This document shows positions 19,922 through 28,943 of a stretch of 64,000 nt of DNA, piece after piece. This DNA is from Chitinophaga pinensis DSM 2588. GTDB taxonomy: Bacteria > Bacteroidota > Bacteroidia > Chitinophagales > Chitinophagaceae. The notes under the pieces are model-generated. The model ran no database searches. It worked only from the letters and a program-made list of their open reading frames with translations, and was not told the origin of the DNA. How positions within the stretch are numbered: the first letter of the stretch is position 1; every line of letters begins with the position of its first letter. The stretch spans positions 6,628,001 to 6,692,000 of the forward strand of contig NC_013132.1 of NCBI RefSeq assembly GCF_000024005.1, in the 5' to 3' direction. The translations under genes were made by a program, and so were the position numbers.

Positions 19922-20385
19922 TATCTTATGGCTATAGCTGCATTTATTCCTTCTGCACGGCCTTCCTGTACATAGAAGTCATATACATAGTTGTACCGTG
20001 AATTGGTGGCTCTGATGGTATAATCTACACTGATACGCAGGTACCCCTGTATCGCATCCCATGAATCTGACTGGGATACAGTGATCTTGTCTGCCTTTAT
20101 CCTTGCTTCATAATAGAGAATGGCATTAGTGACCATATCTGTAATGAAACCGATCAGGGTATTGCTCATGGATTCAAACTGGTAGTCTGCCAGGTTGCAA
20201 CCAAACTGGGGTATCATCACGCGTTCACCCAGACTGGTCGACAGGAGAATGTGCAGACTTTGTTCAATATCCTCCCTCCCTACAGCCATCACGGCGTAAC
20301 AATCCTTGTCGTCATTGTCTTTGCGGAAGGTGGGGGGAAAAGACCAGCCGCAGCCTAGAAAATCTTTCGCGTCGGGCATATACAA
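19921..20385 (-). CDS. GPW/gp25-like baseplate protein
   Basis: 154 aa with the gp25 pattern: FLGCGWSFPPTF at the start, then DIEQSLHILLSTSLGERVMIPQFGCNLADYQFE at about residues 48-80, and a C-terminal beta region (ISVDYTIRATNSRYNYVYDFYV). The GERVM and FGC elements are the usual EPR-motif area, which links inner baseplate to the first sheath ring and starts sheath polymerisation. It sits directly between PAAR and the J protein, the standard eCIS order (Afp9-like). Confidence 0.9.
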   Translation of the reverse strand: MYMPDAKDFLGCGWSFPPTFRKDNDDKDCYAVMAVGREDIEQSLHILLSTSLGERVMIPQFGCNLADYQFESMSNTLIGFITDMVTNAILYYEARIKADKITVSQSDSWDAIQGYLRISVDYTIRATNSRYNYVYDFYVQEGRAEGINAAIAIR

Positions 20386-20404
20386 AACTTTTATACGATC
20401 TATA

Positions 20405-20695
20405 TTATCCTCCGATCATCACAGTGGGACATCCCAGTACGATAGAACCGCCATGTGCGGTGGAATCGCCCATACGGGCTGCCGGTTTGCCGCCGATCAT
20501 CACTGTGGCCGAACCTTTTACGATGACGTCAGGCGGACCGGTACATACCAGCATATCTCCTACCGTCGCCGCAGACATACCGCCGATCAACACGGTAGGT
20601 ACACCGGGACCACTGACAGGACCACCAACGTGGGGAACCGGGCCTGTCGACATGGGGCAAACATGCATATCTGTTAATCTTGCTGCCGGGGGCAT
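20405..20695 (-). CDS. PAAR-domain spike tip protein
   Basis: 96 aa, the usual size of a stand-alone PAAR protein. It shows repeated PAAR-type segments (MPPAARLTDMHVCPM, AATVGDMLVCTGPPD, KPAARMGDSTAHGG) with His and Cys residues that would bind the tip metal ion. It caps the VgrG-like trimer encoded 10 bp upstream in the same operon. No C-terminal effector extension is present, so cargo is not fused to the tip. Confidence 0.93.
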   Translation of the reverse strand: MPPAARLTDMHVCPMSTGPVPHVGGPVSGPGVPTVLIGGMSAATVGDMLVCTGPPDVIVKGSATVMIGGKPAARMGDSTAHGGSIVLGCPTVMIGG

Positions 20696-20705
20696 TTTCT
20701 GTTTT

Positions 20706-22496
20706 TTAGTTGATCTTTACCATTCCGCCCTGCAATTCCAGCATGGCGGAGGAGGCTACTTTTGCTTTCGCCTGACCATTCAGTTCCAGTGTGGTGTTTG
20801 CTTTTCCGGAGATGGTCATGCCTTCAATCTTGATGTCAGTACCGGCTTTCAATGAGAAGGCACCGGTCGCTTCCATCTTAATATCTTTTGCGCTTTTAAT
20901 GGTAATACCGGCTGACTCCATTTTGATGACGTTGCCATGCTGATCCTGGATCGTGATCGCCTTGTCTTTTTCACTCAGCTCAATGAAATTGCCTGCAGGC
21001 GTTTCCATTTTCATCACTTTGTTCTCATCATCATACATGGTCTTCATCTTACTGCGGGTCACCAGGCCCTTGATATGATTGGTATCCTCTGCCTTTACAG
21101 GGGCGGGGTTCTTACTGCTGTGCAGCATACCCAGTACTACGGCAAAGCGGGGATCATCATTAACAAAACCTACGATTACCTCATCCCCTATTTCAGGACG
21201 GAAGAAATAACCACGTTCTTTACCGGCATCCAGTGAAGCCATACGGGCCCAGGTGCCTTTGTCGTTGTTATCGGTCAGCGGCATCTTCACCAGTATGCGG
21301 TCTTCTCCGTCAGGATCGCTCTCCAGTTGTACTACCACGCCTATCTGCAATCCATGTACGGCGGGCAATAAACCGGCCGCAGGCGTCTCTGTCAGGTCTT
21401 CCTTATGATGGAACCATTCAGGAGAAATACCAAATTGCATTTGTGTGGTCCAGATACCTTCCGCATATTCATGACGTACACCACTCACATATACCAGTCC
21501 GTTAAAGCGGTTACCCAATCCTTTGAGTTCAACGGTATCCCCGGGTTTTGTATCCGGAGATCCCTTGATCTTGACCCGGCCGCGTATCTTGGCCATCCTG
21601 CTTTTCAGCATGACAGATTCCGCCCAGGCTTTCAGTTCGGGTTCGCTGATCAGACCACTGTGCCGCAATTCCAGCTTCTCAGGAGATACGGCTTTCGCCA
21701 GTTCTTTTCCTGACAGGTTGCCGGCTTCTTTAAAAGACACACTGGTGGTAGAATTCTGTTGTACCGCCTGGTCTTTGTAGCTCCAGGCACTGGTATTCAC
21801 TTCCTGCCACTGTGTGCGGGCGTCGATCTCGGCTTCAAACTCGTCGATGGTAGCGCCATATACCAGTGTCAGCGTGGGAGATCCGGCCAGTTCAGGTTTC
21901 TTCATATCGACCTTTCCATCCTGCACCATCAGTACGCAACTGTTCATTTCAGCGCGGCTGAGGGCAAAATCCCAGTCGGTACAATTAAACTGTACCAGTT
22001 CCTTATGCTGTACGGGCGTACTATCCAGCGCACCTGCCTTATTGCCCAGCACCTTTTTCAGTGCATCGCTGTCGCTTGTCTCCCTGAAGTATCTGTGTTT
22101 CCTGCCGAGGGTCAGCGATACCGCTTCATCGCGGCAATCCAGCTGCAGAAGGCCATTACCGCTCTCGCTTGCGCGGATACCATGTTTGACAATGATACCC
22201 TTGAACACGGTCGTCTGTTTACCATCGCGGCCTACTTTCAGTTCGATCTTATTACCGGGAATGAAGTCAGCTGCTTCACTCACCGCAAACTTTTCGTCGG
22301 CGACGTCACCGTCAAGGTACTGGAGACGTGCATAAGGGATTAGGTTCACTTCCCTGACAATGGAAACCGAGCGCAGATGATAAGCCGGATTATTCACCCT
22401 GTTGCCGTTAATCAGCACTTCAAAGCTGGTATAATCATAGACCCCGGGAGTGGGGATGATCCGTTCGTCTGTCGCTATATTTTCCTCATTGGCCAT
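20706..22496 (-). CDS. VgrG-like central spike protein (gp27/gp5 fusion)
   Basis: 596 aa. The gp27-like hub covers about residues 1-370 (for example KIELKVGRDGKQTTVFKGII and HYFRET-type sequence). A gp5 OB-fold follows at about 375-480 (GVVVQLESDPDGEDRILVKMP, GDEVIVGFVNDDPRFAVVLG). A beta-helix needle completes it, with repeated ITIKSAKDIKMEATG-type strands, ending MVKIN. No lysozyme or effector domain is inserted. Only 2 bp separate it from the adaptor gene upstream. Function: membrane-piercing spike of the eCIS (Afp8-like). Confidence 0.92.
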   Translation of the reverse strand: MANEENIATDERIIPTPGVYDYTSFEVLINGNRVNNPAYHLRSVSIVREVNLIPYARLQYLDGDVADEKFAVSEAADFIPGNKIELKVGRDGKQTTVFKGIIVKHGIRASESGNGLLQLDCRDEAVSLTLGRKHRYFRETSDSDALKKVLGNKAGALDSTPVQHKELVQFNCTDWDFALSRAEMNSCVLMVQDGKVDMKKPELAGSPTLTLVYGATIDEFEAEIDARTQWQEVNTSAWSYKDQAVQQNSTTSVSFKEAGNLSGKELAKAVSPEKLELRHSGLISEPELKAWAESVMLKSRMAKIRGRVKIKGSPDTKPGDTVELKGLGNRFNGLVYVSGVRHEYAEGIWTTQMQFGISPEWFHHKEDLTETPAAGLLPAVHGLQIGVVVQLESDPDGEDRILVKMPLTDNNDKGTWARMASLDAGKERGYFFRPEIGDEVIVGFVNDDPRFAVVLGMLHSSKNPAPVKAEDTNHIKGLVTRSKMKTMYDDENKVMKMETPAGNFIELSEKDKAITIQDQHGNVIKMESAGITIKSAKDIKMEATGAFSLKAGTDIKIEGMTISGKANTTLELNGQAKAKVASSAMLELQGGMVKIN

Positions 22497-22498
22497 GT

Positions 22499-23206
22499 TC
22501 AGGAAGTTTTTTGTGTTTCTGACTGTTTCACCGGCGGGAAGCCAAGTTCATCATCCGTACGGAGCTTCCGTACGCTGACCAGTTCATTGTAGTAGGCGAC
22601 CTGCATATACAGGGCAGGATCGCCATAATTTTTGTAGCAGAGCAACGGCAGCGTGTCTCCATCAGCTACCCGGACGCTCCTGAAAAGGTCAGGTGAGTGT
22701 TTATCTTCTTTTGCAACCCGCTTTTTGGGTTCCGTGTATTGGGTGAAGGTAGCACTCACTTTTGCCCTTAAAGGGGCGCCATTGGGCTTAAAAAGCACAT
22801 AGTTGATGTCCAGCGTAGTCAGGACACAATCGAAGGTGAACAAACCCCACTGAATTTTCAGAATGGCGGGTTTATGTGCTTCTCCCTGCATCTTGTATAC
22901 GACTGCTAACAGCTGATCCACCTGGTCTTTTACTTCCGTACCATTCAGGACGTTACCCTCGATGGTACCGGTATTGTCCAGGGTGAAATCGAGTTTCAGC
23001 TGTTCCGGTGCGGTGAACTTATATTCAGGAGCGCTGCCCTGATTGCCGCCGGTGGTCTTTTGCTTGGCCTCTACCTTGTAGGACTGCGCATAGCTCTCCG
23101 GGTTGATCGGGATGGTGAAGTCGCTTCCGGCCGACTGTTTCTGTTTCTGATCCAGAAACGGCCGGATAACGATCTTCTCAACGTTCGCTGTTTCTTTGTT
23201 TGCCAT
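22499..23206 (-). CDS. Tube/LysM-type baseplate adaptor (Afp7-like)
   Basis: 235 aa. The first 170 residues have the CIS tube-protein pattern (INPESYAQSYKVEAKQKTT, LKLDFTLDNTG, KPAILKIQWGLFTFDCVLTTLDINYVLF). The C-terminus (VRVADGDTLPLLCYKNYGDP, YYNELVSVRKLRTDDEL) is a short LysM-like peptidoglycan-binding fold. Such proteins join the spike hub to the baseplate and tube. The start ATG overlaps the DUF5908 stop (TGATG). Confidence 0.87.
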   Translation of the reverse strand: MANKETANVEKIVIRPFLDQKQKQSAGSDFTIPINPESYAQSYKVEAKQKTTGGNQGSAPEYKFTAPEQLKLDFTLDNTGTIEGNVLNGTEVKDQVDQLLAVVYKMQGEAHKPAILKIQWGLFTFDCVLTTLDINYVLFKPNGAPLRAKVSATFTQYTEPKKRVAKEDKHSPDLFRSVRVADGDTLPLLCYKNYGDPALYMQVAYYNELVSVRKLRTDDELGFPPVKQSETQKTS

Positions 23207-23376
23207 CAGCGTTCTCTTTGATCTTTCAGGATTTCAAGCACCTTTTCGACGCAGGTACGTACGATCGCCTCAGGAGATCCCTCCTGCTGCTCGTTACTGC
23301 CACCTGTGTTACCTTTACTACCGGCAGCTTCATCGACAGCTACCTTGATGACCATTTCTCTTATCTCTACTGGCAT
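23206..23376 (-). CDS. DUF5908 small eCIS protein
   Basis: 56 aa, starting MPVEIREMVIKVAVDE, then a Gly/Ser/Asn/Gln linker, then a helix with a Cys (RTCVEKVLEILKDQRER). Small proteins beginning MPVEI+EM.IK are the DUF5908 family, found in Bacteroidota eCIS loci between tube and adaptor genes. Its stop shares one base with the next start codon. Molecular role is not known; an assembly factor or small baseplate plug is possible. Confidence 0.8.
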   Translation of the reverse strand: MPVEIREMVIKVAVDEAAGSKGNTGGSNEQQEGSPEAIVRTCVEKVLEILKDQRER

Positions 23377-23397
23377 GGGCCTTGTTTTAATGTTCTG

Positions 23398-23862
23398 CTA
23401 TTCCACACTGAAATAGTTATAATTCAGTTCAAATGTTTCAATCACCACTTCCCCTTTGTCTGCATTGAAGTCCGCCACCTTCCAGTTCTTTGGCCAGGCG
23501 CGGTGCACTTTCCAGGTCATCAGCGGCTGGTGCTGTTCATTGAGCAGGGTTACAATGAGATCAATGGGCGCGAAGCTGAAGTTTTTGAAAGCGTCAAGAC
23601 ACCATTGTGAGACGATGGAATCCGCCGGTTTGAAGATACCACGGCGCAGCACCAGGTCCGTACACTTATTGCGCAGGGGCAGGACATGCTCAAAGCGGTT
23701 CTCTCCTCCCTCCCGCAGGGTGTCTGTCTGCATCTGAAAGTTGAGTCCCGATACAGACTGAAAAAGGATGTCATTGTCCGTTTGCTGGACAGTGCCCTTT
23801 TTGTCGAATAGGAACTCTACTTTAAAATGGAACCCTACAGGAGGATAATTAGCGGCTGCCAT
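23398..23862 (-). CDS. eCIS tube protein, gp19 family (second copy, probably tube initiator)
   Basis: 154 aa of the T4-gp19/Afp1-5 tube fold: YPPVGFHFKVEF at the start, VSGLNFQMQTDTLREGGENRF, VLRRGIF, and a final VVIETFELNYNYF. It differs clearly from the neighbouring 147-aa tube protein, as expected if one polymerises the tube and the other forms the first ring on the spike. The gap to the upstream tube gene is only 2 bp. Confidence 0.9.
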   Translation of the reverse strand: MAAANYPPVGFHFKVEFLFDKKGTVQQTDNDILFQSVSGLNFQMQTDTLREGGENRFEHVLPLRNKCTDLVLRRGIFKPADSIVSQWCLDAFKNFSFAPIDLIVTLLNEQHQPLMTWKVHRAWPKNWKVADFNADKGEVVIETFELNYNYFSVE

Positions 23863-23864
23863 CT

Positions 23865-24308
23865 TTATTTGTTTTCAATCACCAGGCCTTCGTGTACCAG
23901 CTCAACACTTTCAACGGCGATCTCATTGGCGTCTGCTTTCAGATCGGCTGACTGCACCTTGATAGGCCATGCATTCTTCACCTTCCAAACGATGATAGGT
24001 TTATGCATTTCATCCAGCAGACTGATCGTGATGTTTCTGCGGTATTTACCGTTCTGTTCCTGGAAGAATACAGTTTCTTCCCACCAGTCAAAATATTCAT
24101 TGTCTGACTGGAATGTGCCGCGTTTCAGCGTGATATTGCTGTATTTTTTCAGACCTGGTTGTTTGGTCTTATGATATTCCGGACTGGCGCCATGGCGGTA
24201 TTCGATCGCCTCTGTTTCAACAGTAAGACCGGTTACTTCAGTAAAACCGATGTTTTTACCACCCCATTCTACCTGGAAGTGAAACTTGGGTAATGGATAA
24301 TTTGCCAT
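23865..24308 (-). CDS. eCIS tube protein, gp19 family (major tube subunit)
   Basis: 147 aa with the conserved tube pattern: YPLPKFHFQVEWGG, FTEVTGLTVETEAIEYRHG, ITLKRGTFQ, and KVKNAWPIKVQSADLKADANEIA near the end. Length and sequence are those of the main inner-tube hexamer subunit (Afp1-like), the conduit that carries cargo. It precedes the second tube gene in one transcription unit. Confidence 0.92.
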   Translation of the reverse strand: MANYPLPKFHFQVEWGGKNIGFTEVTGLTVETEAIEYRHGASPEYHKTKQPGLKKYSNITLKRGTFQSDNEYFDWWEETVFFQEQNGKYRRNITISLLDEMHKPIIVWKVKNAWPIKVQSADLKADANEIAVESVELVHEGLVIENK

Positions 24309-24351
24309 TGTTTTTCTTTTGTACTGTTATAATTGAATATGGAAATCTTGA

Positions 24352-25197
24352 TTATTTTTTAGCAGCCGGTGCGGGTGTCGTCTCGCAGGATTTTGCTGCC
24401 AATGCTGCCGCATATGCTTTGTCCAGTGCATCTTTACGTGCCTGTGCAAATTCGCGTTTGCAGGAAACTACTTCTACATCTTTCTGCAGATCCTTCAGTT
24501 CATCCAGGGTGGATTCATACTGATGTTTCGTTTTGGTGTAGAAATCACAGGCTTCGTCGTCCATAGGGAACAACGGCGTCTTCTGCGGGTGACAGGAAGC
24601 ACAATCTTCCAGGTCCGGTTTCTTACCGTCAGTAACCAGTTTATAAGAACCTTCTACCTGGTACACCAGTCCTTTTTCTCCTGCCAGCAGGCCCCAGAGT
24701 TCTTCTTCCTGGCGATAGGTCACCAGCAATGCGTTGATCGCATCCTTGATCGCGTTAAGTGCATCATCCTCCGCTGTTTTCAGGGCAGTAAGATTGGCGA
24801 TGATAGAGTTCGGCCCCTTGGAAGGGATTTTGTTGTCGATACGATCGGTCAGCACTTTAATCTGTCCTTTCAGTACCTCCGAACAATCCAGCAGCTGTTT
24901 TGCTTCGCAGATAAGGATCTTGATAGCGTCGATACAGAGATGCGCATTCTTGCCTGTTTTCTTACTGTACTTACGCGTTCTCTCAAGTGTACCGAGATAG
25001 ATCATACCCAGACGGTTGGTTTCCGTGATGGTTGCCAGGATATCTTTCAGTACCTCCGACCAGCGCTTCTTTTTATCCAGTGCGCTTTTTTTGAATGCCT
25101 CCTGGGCCTTGGCATTATTAAGTTCCTGATCAGCCTCAATACAGTCTTTTTTGAGGCGGTCAAGATATTGTTGAACAGTATCGTTATTGGATGCCAT
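24352..25197 (-). CDS. Helical Cys-bearing protein of unknown function between sheath and tube genes
   Basis: 281 aa, no signal peptide, predicted almost entirely helical with coiled-coil stretches (for example YLDRLKKDCIEADQELNNAK and ESTLDELKDLQKDVEV). Around residue 200 there is a CASCHP motif and further Cys residues follow; the tail is rich in Ala and Pro. I do not recognise a family. It is co-oriented with and adjacent to another helical protein of similar style (25240-26178) and sits between sheath and tube genes. Tube-lumen content, a chaperone for tube or sheath, or a structural collar are all possible; none is demonstrated. Confidence 0.65.
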   Translation of the reverse strand: MASNNDTVQQYLDRLKKDCIEADQELNNAKAQEAFKKSALDKKKRWSEVLKDILATITETNRLGMIYLGTLERTRKYSKKTGKNAHLCIDAIKILICEAKQLLDCSEVLKGQIKVLTDRIDNKIPSKGPNSIIANLTALKTAEDDALNAIKDAINALLVTYRQEEELWGLLAGEKGLVYQVEGSYKLVTDGKKPDLEDCASCHPQKTPLFPMDDEACDFYTKTKHQYESTLDELKDLQKDVEVVSCKREFAQARKDALDKAYAAALAAKSCETTPAPAAKK

Positions 25198-25239
25198 GAT
25201 GATGTAAATTGTAAACGGTTTTAAATAATGTGGAATGCG

Positions 25240-26178
25240 TTAACTTTCGTTCTGCTGCTCAGCCGGTTCATCACAGTTGTTGCAGTCAAATGCATGTTCT
25301 GCCTGTTCTGAGATGTCGTCGAGTTTTTTGCAGCCACCGCCGTTACAGTTTTTATCCTCTACAAACTTGGCCGCATCTGCCACAGCATCTTTCACCACCC
25401 ATGCTACATTCTTCAGGGTGCTGGCTTTGCTGAGATCTTTCAGTGCATCGCCCAGCGGCTTGCGGGAATCATCATACTTCTTCTGAGAACCCTTCACGTT
25501 GTTTTCCACGTCAGTGATCAGGCCCGTACCGTCTGTCTTTGCTGTTGCGATCAATACAGACAGGTTATCTACATTGACAAAAGCGTTGATACCGGCTACT
25601 TTTACCGCAGCCTGTACAACGTCGTCGGCCTGATTATTGATCTTTTCAGCATAAGCCACGAATTCCTGTACGCTGTCTTCGATATTCTTCTTACCAGGAC
25701 CTCCCTTGGACAGATTCTCACGGATCAGCTTCAGCTCTTCTGAGTTACAGGAGTCGGCCACGGCGTCTTTCAGTTTACCAGCCAGTGTATTGACCAGACC
25801 AGCTTTCTGTTTCGCTGTCTTGATCGCAGTAACGGCTGCATCAAAAGACGTCTTTATGCCTGTATATTTCGCCTGTGCAAGTAATACGGTAGCGGTCAGT
25901 CCTTCGAGATCCTGACCTGTGTATACAGTCACGCAGTTGCTGAGGAAGTTATATTCCTTCACCGCACGTGCATACTTTTCATTGACTTTCCGCTCAACGC
26001 ATACCACCTGGCTGGCGGTGTTGGTCTTAATGACCTCAGCTTCAAACGCCGCTGATTTCTGCTGTTGTTCGGTTTTCAGTACTACGCCGTAGTCTTTCAT
26101 CAGCAGATCGAACTGAGACGGAGAAGGTGGGGCACACTGTACTGCCGGCGTCTCTACCGGAGGTTTAAAGTCACTCAT
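25240..26178 (-). CDS. Helical protein of unknown function in eCIS operon, Cys-rich tail
   Basis: 312 aa, cytoplasmic-type start (MSDFKPPVETPAVQC), Ala/Lys/Val-rich helices throughout, and a tail with two Cys pairs (CNGGGC and CNNC) ahead of an acidic Gln/Glu end. The Cys pairs could bind a metal or form disulfides after release from the cell. It is separated from the sheath gene upstream by a 129-bp AT-rich gap and from the 281-aa gene by 42 bp. No family recognised. The similarity in style of the two adjacent proteins suggests they act together. Confidence 0.65.
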   Translation of the reverse strand: MSDFKPPVETPAVQCAPPSPSQFDLLMKDYGVVLKTEQQQKSAAFEAEVIKTNTASQVVCVERKVNEKYARAVKEYNFLSNCVTVYTGQDLEGLTATVLLAQAKYTGIKTSFDAAVTAIKTAKQKAGLVNTLAGKLKDAVADSCNSEELKLIRENLSKGGPGKKNIEDSVQEFVAYAEKINNQADDVVQAAVKVAGINAFVNVDNLSVLIATAKTDGTGLITDVENNVKGSQKKYDDSRKPLGDALKDLSKASTLKNVAWVVKDAVADAAKFVEDKNCNGGGCKKLDDISEQAEHAFDCNNCDEPAEQQNES

Positions 26179-26278
26179 ATGTGGTGTATTTTCTGGGGTT
26201 TATTAGATTGTTGATAACCAGGAATTTTATCCAATCAGCCTTATTATTTGAGATTAACTCTCTTGTTTAAACCAATTC

Positions 26279-26305
26279 TTAATTCCTAATTTTTAATTCC
26301 TAATT
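26279..26305. repeat. 13-bp tandem direct repeat in the gap after the sheath gene
   Basis: TTAATTCCTAATT occurs at 26279-26291 and again at 26293-26305. It lies in the largest gap inside the eCIS operon (26179-26307), just after the sheath stop. It could be part of a secondary promoter or an mRNA processing point separating the highly expressed sheath from later genes. Confidence 0.6.
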
Positions 26306-26307
26306 AA

Positions 26308-27705
26308 TCAGGATTCCTGCATTTTGTGGCTGAATCTCAGGATGATGAACTCCGCCGGACGTACTACTGCCAGACCGATCTCAACGATCATCTTTCCTTC
26401 AAGGATATCAAATGCAGTCATCGTTTCATTGATACCGATCTTCACGTAGAATGCATGTTCAGGTTTAGCGCCTGCCAGTGCACCGGAACGCCACTGATTG
26501 ATCAGGAAGTTCTCAATCATTGCCTTTACCTTCACCCAGGTATTCGCATCGTTCGGTTCAAATACAAAACCTTCAGATGCTTTCTTGGTAGATTCTTCTA
26601 CCATATTGAAATAACGGCGAACGGATACATAACGCCATTCGTTAGAGTTACCATCCAGGGTACGGGCGCCCCATATTTTAATACCTCTGCCGGAGAAGAA
26701 ACGGATCGCATTGATCGACTTACCTGCGTTTACATCTACGTTGAGATTACGCTGGATCTGATCGCTGATATCACAGGTTACACCGGATACGGCCAGCAGT
26801 CCTTCGTTAGCCGGTGCTTTCCACACGCCGCGGGAATTGTCAACACGGGCGTATACACCAGCTACAGAAGCAGATGGAGGCAGAATGATGGAATAGTTGG
26901 AGATGGCCAGTTTAACATTTGATTTTTCAAGACTGTTCAGTCCTCCGAAATTACCGGCGCTGCCACCTACGATCACCACAGTACCTTCATCATATGCATA
27001 ATCGAAAGTAGAGCGGATGTTAGGGAAATACGCAGCTCCGTAGCTTGGATAAGGAGAATTGATCGCATCTCTGAATTCCTGTGCAGCAGCCAGGATCTCA
27101 CCTTCTGTTTTCAGCGTAAGACCATTGTCAAAGATATCCATGATCACGAAACGGTCTTTCAGATCATAACACTGTGTCAGCGCTGCTTCCAGCAATGTTT
27201 TGTAGGTATCCTGCGGCATATTCTGGCCTTCTGGGAAAATGATCAGCGTAGGCTCATCCTGCTTTCTTAGTTCGGTCAGTGCATCCATAAATGGCTCCTG
27301 ATCGATGATAGGCGTACCGAAATCCTGGTACGGACCTACAGAAATGATCCAGCATGGACCGCCACCGTTGGCATAGAACTGCTGTAACGCGTAATACATG
27401 ATGTGTTTGGACAGGCCCTTGCCGTCAGCAGGATCATAACTTACAGCATAACGTGTACCTGAAGTATCGCTGGTAGTGATGGTAACGATCAGGTTTACTT
27501 CCGGTTGAGGACCACCAAAGATGTTCTCATATTCCAGGAGTGAGCTGATACGTACAGGAGTACCATAGATTTCTTTACCATCTACGATCCCTGTCTGTGT
27601 AAAGCCGATAAATGCAGGAATTGCTGTTTCTACTGCTGTGATGGACGGGGGGAACTTGGAGACTTCTTCAATATACACACCTGGTGTATAATATGTGTTT
27701 GCCAT
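26308..27705 (-). CDS. Contractile sheath protein
   Basis: 465 aa. N-terminus YYTPGVYIEEVSKFPPSITAV, then PAFIGFTQ, is the hallmark of phage and eCIS tail sheath. The C-terminus (SINAIRFFSGRGIKIWGARTL, YVSVRRYFNMVEES, NQWRSGALAGAKPEHAF, EIGLAVVRPAEFIILRF) is the conserved sheath core that carries the extended-arm interactions. A single sheath gene is present here; Afp/PVC clusters have more than one. The protein assembles around the tube and contracts to drive it through a target membrane. Confidence 0.95.
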   Translation of the reverse strand: MANTYYTPGVYIEEVSKFPPSITAVETAIPAFIGFTQTGIVDGKEIYGTPVRISSLLEYENIFGGPQPEVNLIVTITTSDTSGTRYAVSYDPADGKGLSKHIMYYALQQFYANGGGPCWIISVGPYQDFGTPIIDQEPFMDALTELRKQDEPTLIIFPEGQNMPQDTYKTLLEAALTQCYDLKDRFVIMDIFDNGLTLKTEGEILAAAQEFRDAINSPYPSYGAAYFPNIRSTFDYAYDEGTVVIVGGSAGNFGGLNSLEKSNVKLAISNYSIILPPSASVAGVYARVDNSRGVWKAPANEGLLAVSGVTCDISDQIQRNLNVDVNAGKSINAIRFFSGRGIKIWGARTLDGNSNEWRYVSVRRYFNMVEESTKKASEGFVFEPNDANTWVKVKAMIENFLINQWRSGALAGAKPEHAFYVKIGINETMTAFDILEGKMIVEIGLAVVRPAEFIILRFSHKMQES

Positions 27706-27716
27706 AGTTGATCGAT

Positions 27717-28940
27717 TTATAATTTCATTTTAGGAAGTAAAATTTCGGAACATATAAGATCGCCTTGTCTGCTGATAAGTTCTCCATCCGGGTTAGGAAG
27801 GCTGACAGCGGCGTAGCTTACTTTACGATAGGATTGCATCAGCGGGTAAGGCTGTTTACTGATGATGACCTTTCTGATACCTGGCGGGGCGGGAGATATT
27901 TCATCCCAGTTGCTATCTGCACCGGGCGTATCGCCTTTCTGCAGATAATATTTCCAGTAGGTAGCCCTGCTGGCAAAACGTAACTCAAACACAGGCGCAG
28001 CAGGCAGTATCAGCAAACCATCTGCGTCTATCAGCTGAAACGCGGTATCGGCAGGTCGCATTACCAGGTCGAGCACACCCCATGCATCTCTCTGGTAAAG
28101 CTTTGCGTGCAGATATACCGTGTAACTGCGGCTATAGTTATTACTACCGGCGATCTTCAATGTATAGATACCATCCGGTGTACCGGTGAAGTCGAGCAAT
28201 GCATCCTGTAAACCACCCGTTTGTTGAAACGGCAGTGCTTTAATTTCATCCTCACCACGCAGCAATGTAAACGTGGCCTGCTCAATTCCCTGCTGATCGA
28301 AAGTGTATGGAAATTTCAATGGCAGCAGTATCCGGTCGTATTCGTTGATATAATGAAAATCATCTGTGTTTATCCAGCCTGTAGCCGCACTGGTGGTGCG
28401 TGCTATCGCCTGGGATACGTTTCCGTTCACAATCGCGGTTTCTCCCATTTCATAGGTCCGTCCGTCAGTGATAGGCTGAACTGCAGAAGAAAGTGAGGGA
28501 AAAGCTTTACCGCTGGTCGTATCATCATTGGTGAAATAATAAACCGAAGGAAATACGGGATTGATACGCAGGTTGCTGCGTGACACCAGGGAGGCGTTCT
28601 TTAATCGTATCAGGAACTGTAAACGCAGTTGCCCATCCAAGGGTACTGCGGTTGTCAATCCGCCGTCAGGAGCGGGTGTTGAAGCGACTCCCAGTACAAT
28701 GCCTGTAGACGTCCGACGGTACACGATACGTTGTCCTTTTAATATTTTTTCCGTTGCAGGTGTAGGGGTGATGCTCACATCATCCATCAGATTGTACCGG
28801 TTGTCCATAAGGAGATCGGCCAATCGGAACTCCTGGTCCTCCTGTGACAGACTGTAATAGTTGCTGCCTTCTTTATCGAGGTAGAAGCTGTGCAACATAT
28901 TTACGACTGCCAGGCGCCTGTATGTAATCTGAAAAGCCAT
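27717..28940 (-). CDS. eCIS-associated beta-rich protein, unknown
   Basis: 407 aa, no signal peptide. N-terminus FQITYRRLAVVNMLHSFYLD, then sequence rich in strands and prolines (ITPTPATEKILKGQRIVYRR), a central region with GTPDGIYTLKIAGSNNYSRSY, which resembles an Ig-like strand pair, and a C-terminal beta domain. It lies between the Pvc16-like gene (3 bp away) and the sheath (11 bp away), so it is surely part of the operon. Such proteins accompany DUF4255 genes in Bacteroidota eCIS loci. A cap or collar component is a reasonable guess. Confidence 0.65.
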   Translation of the reverse strand: MAFQITYRRLAVVNMLHSFYLDKEGSNYYSLSQEDQEFRLADLLMDNRYNLMDDVSITPTPATEKILKGQRIVYRRTSTGIVLGVASTPAPDGGLTTAVPLDGQLRLQFLIRLKNASLVSRSNLRINPVFPSVYYFTNDDTTSGKAFPSLSSAVQPITDGRTYEMGETAIVNGNVSQAIARTTSAATGWINTDDFHYINEYDRILLPLKFPYTFDQQGIEQATFTLLRGEDEIKALPFQQTGGLQDALLDFTGTPDGIYTLKIAGSNNYSRSYTVYLHAKLYQRDAWGVLDLVMRPADTAFQLIDADGLLILPAAPVFELRFASRATYWKYYLQKGDTPGADSNWDEISPAPPGIRKVIISKQPYPLMQSYRKVSYAAVSLPNPDGELISRQGDLICSEILLPKMKL

Positions 28941-28943
28941 TCA

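Noticed and set aside
24596..24605. CxxCH heme-like motif in the 281-aa eCIS protein
   Set aside because: The protein has no signal peptide and cytochrome c maturation occurs outside the cytoplasm, so this is probably a metal site or chance.
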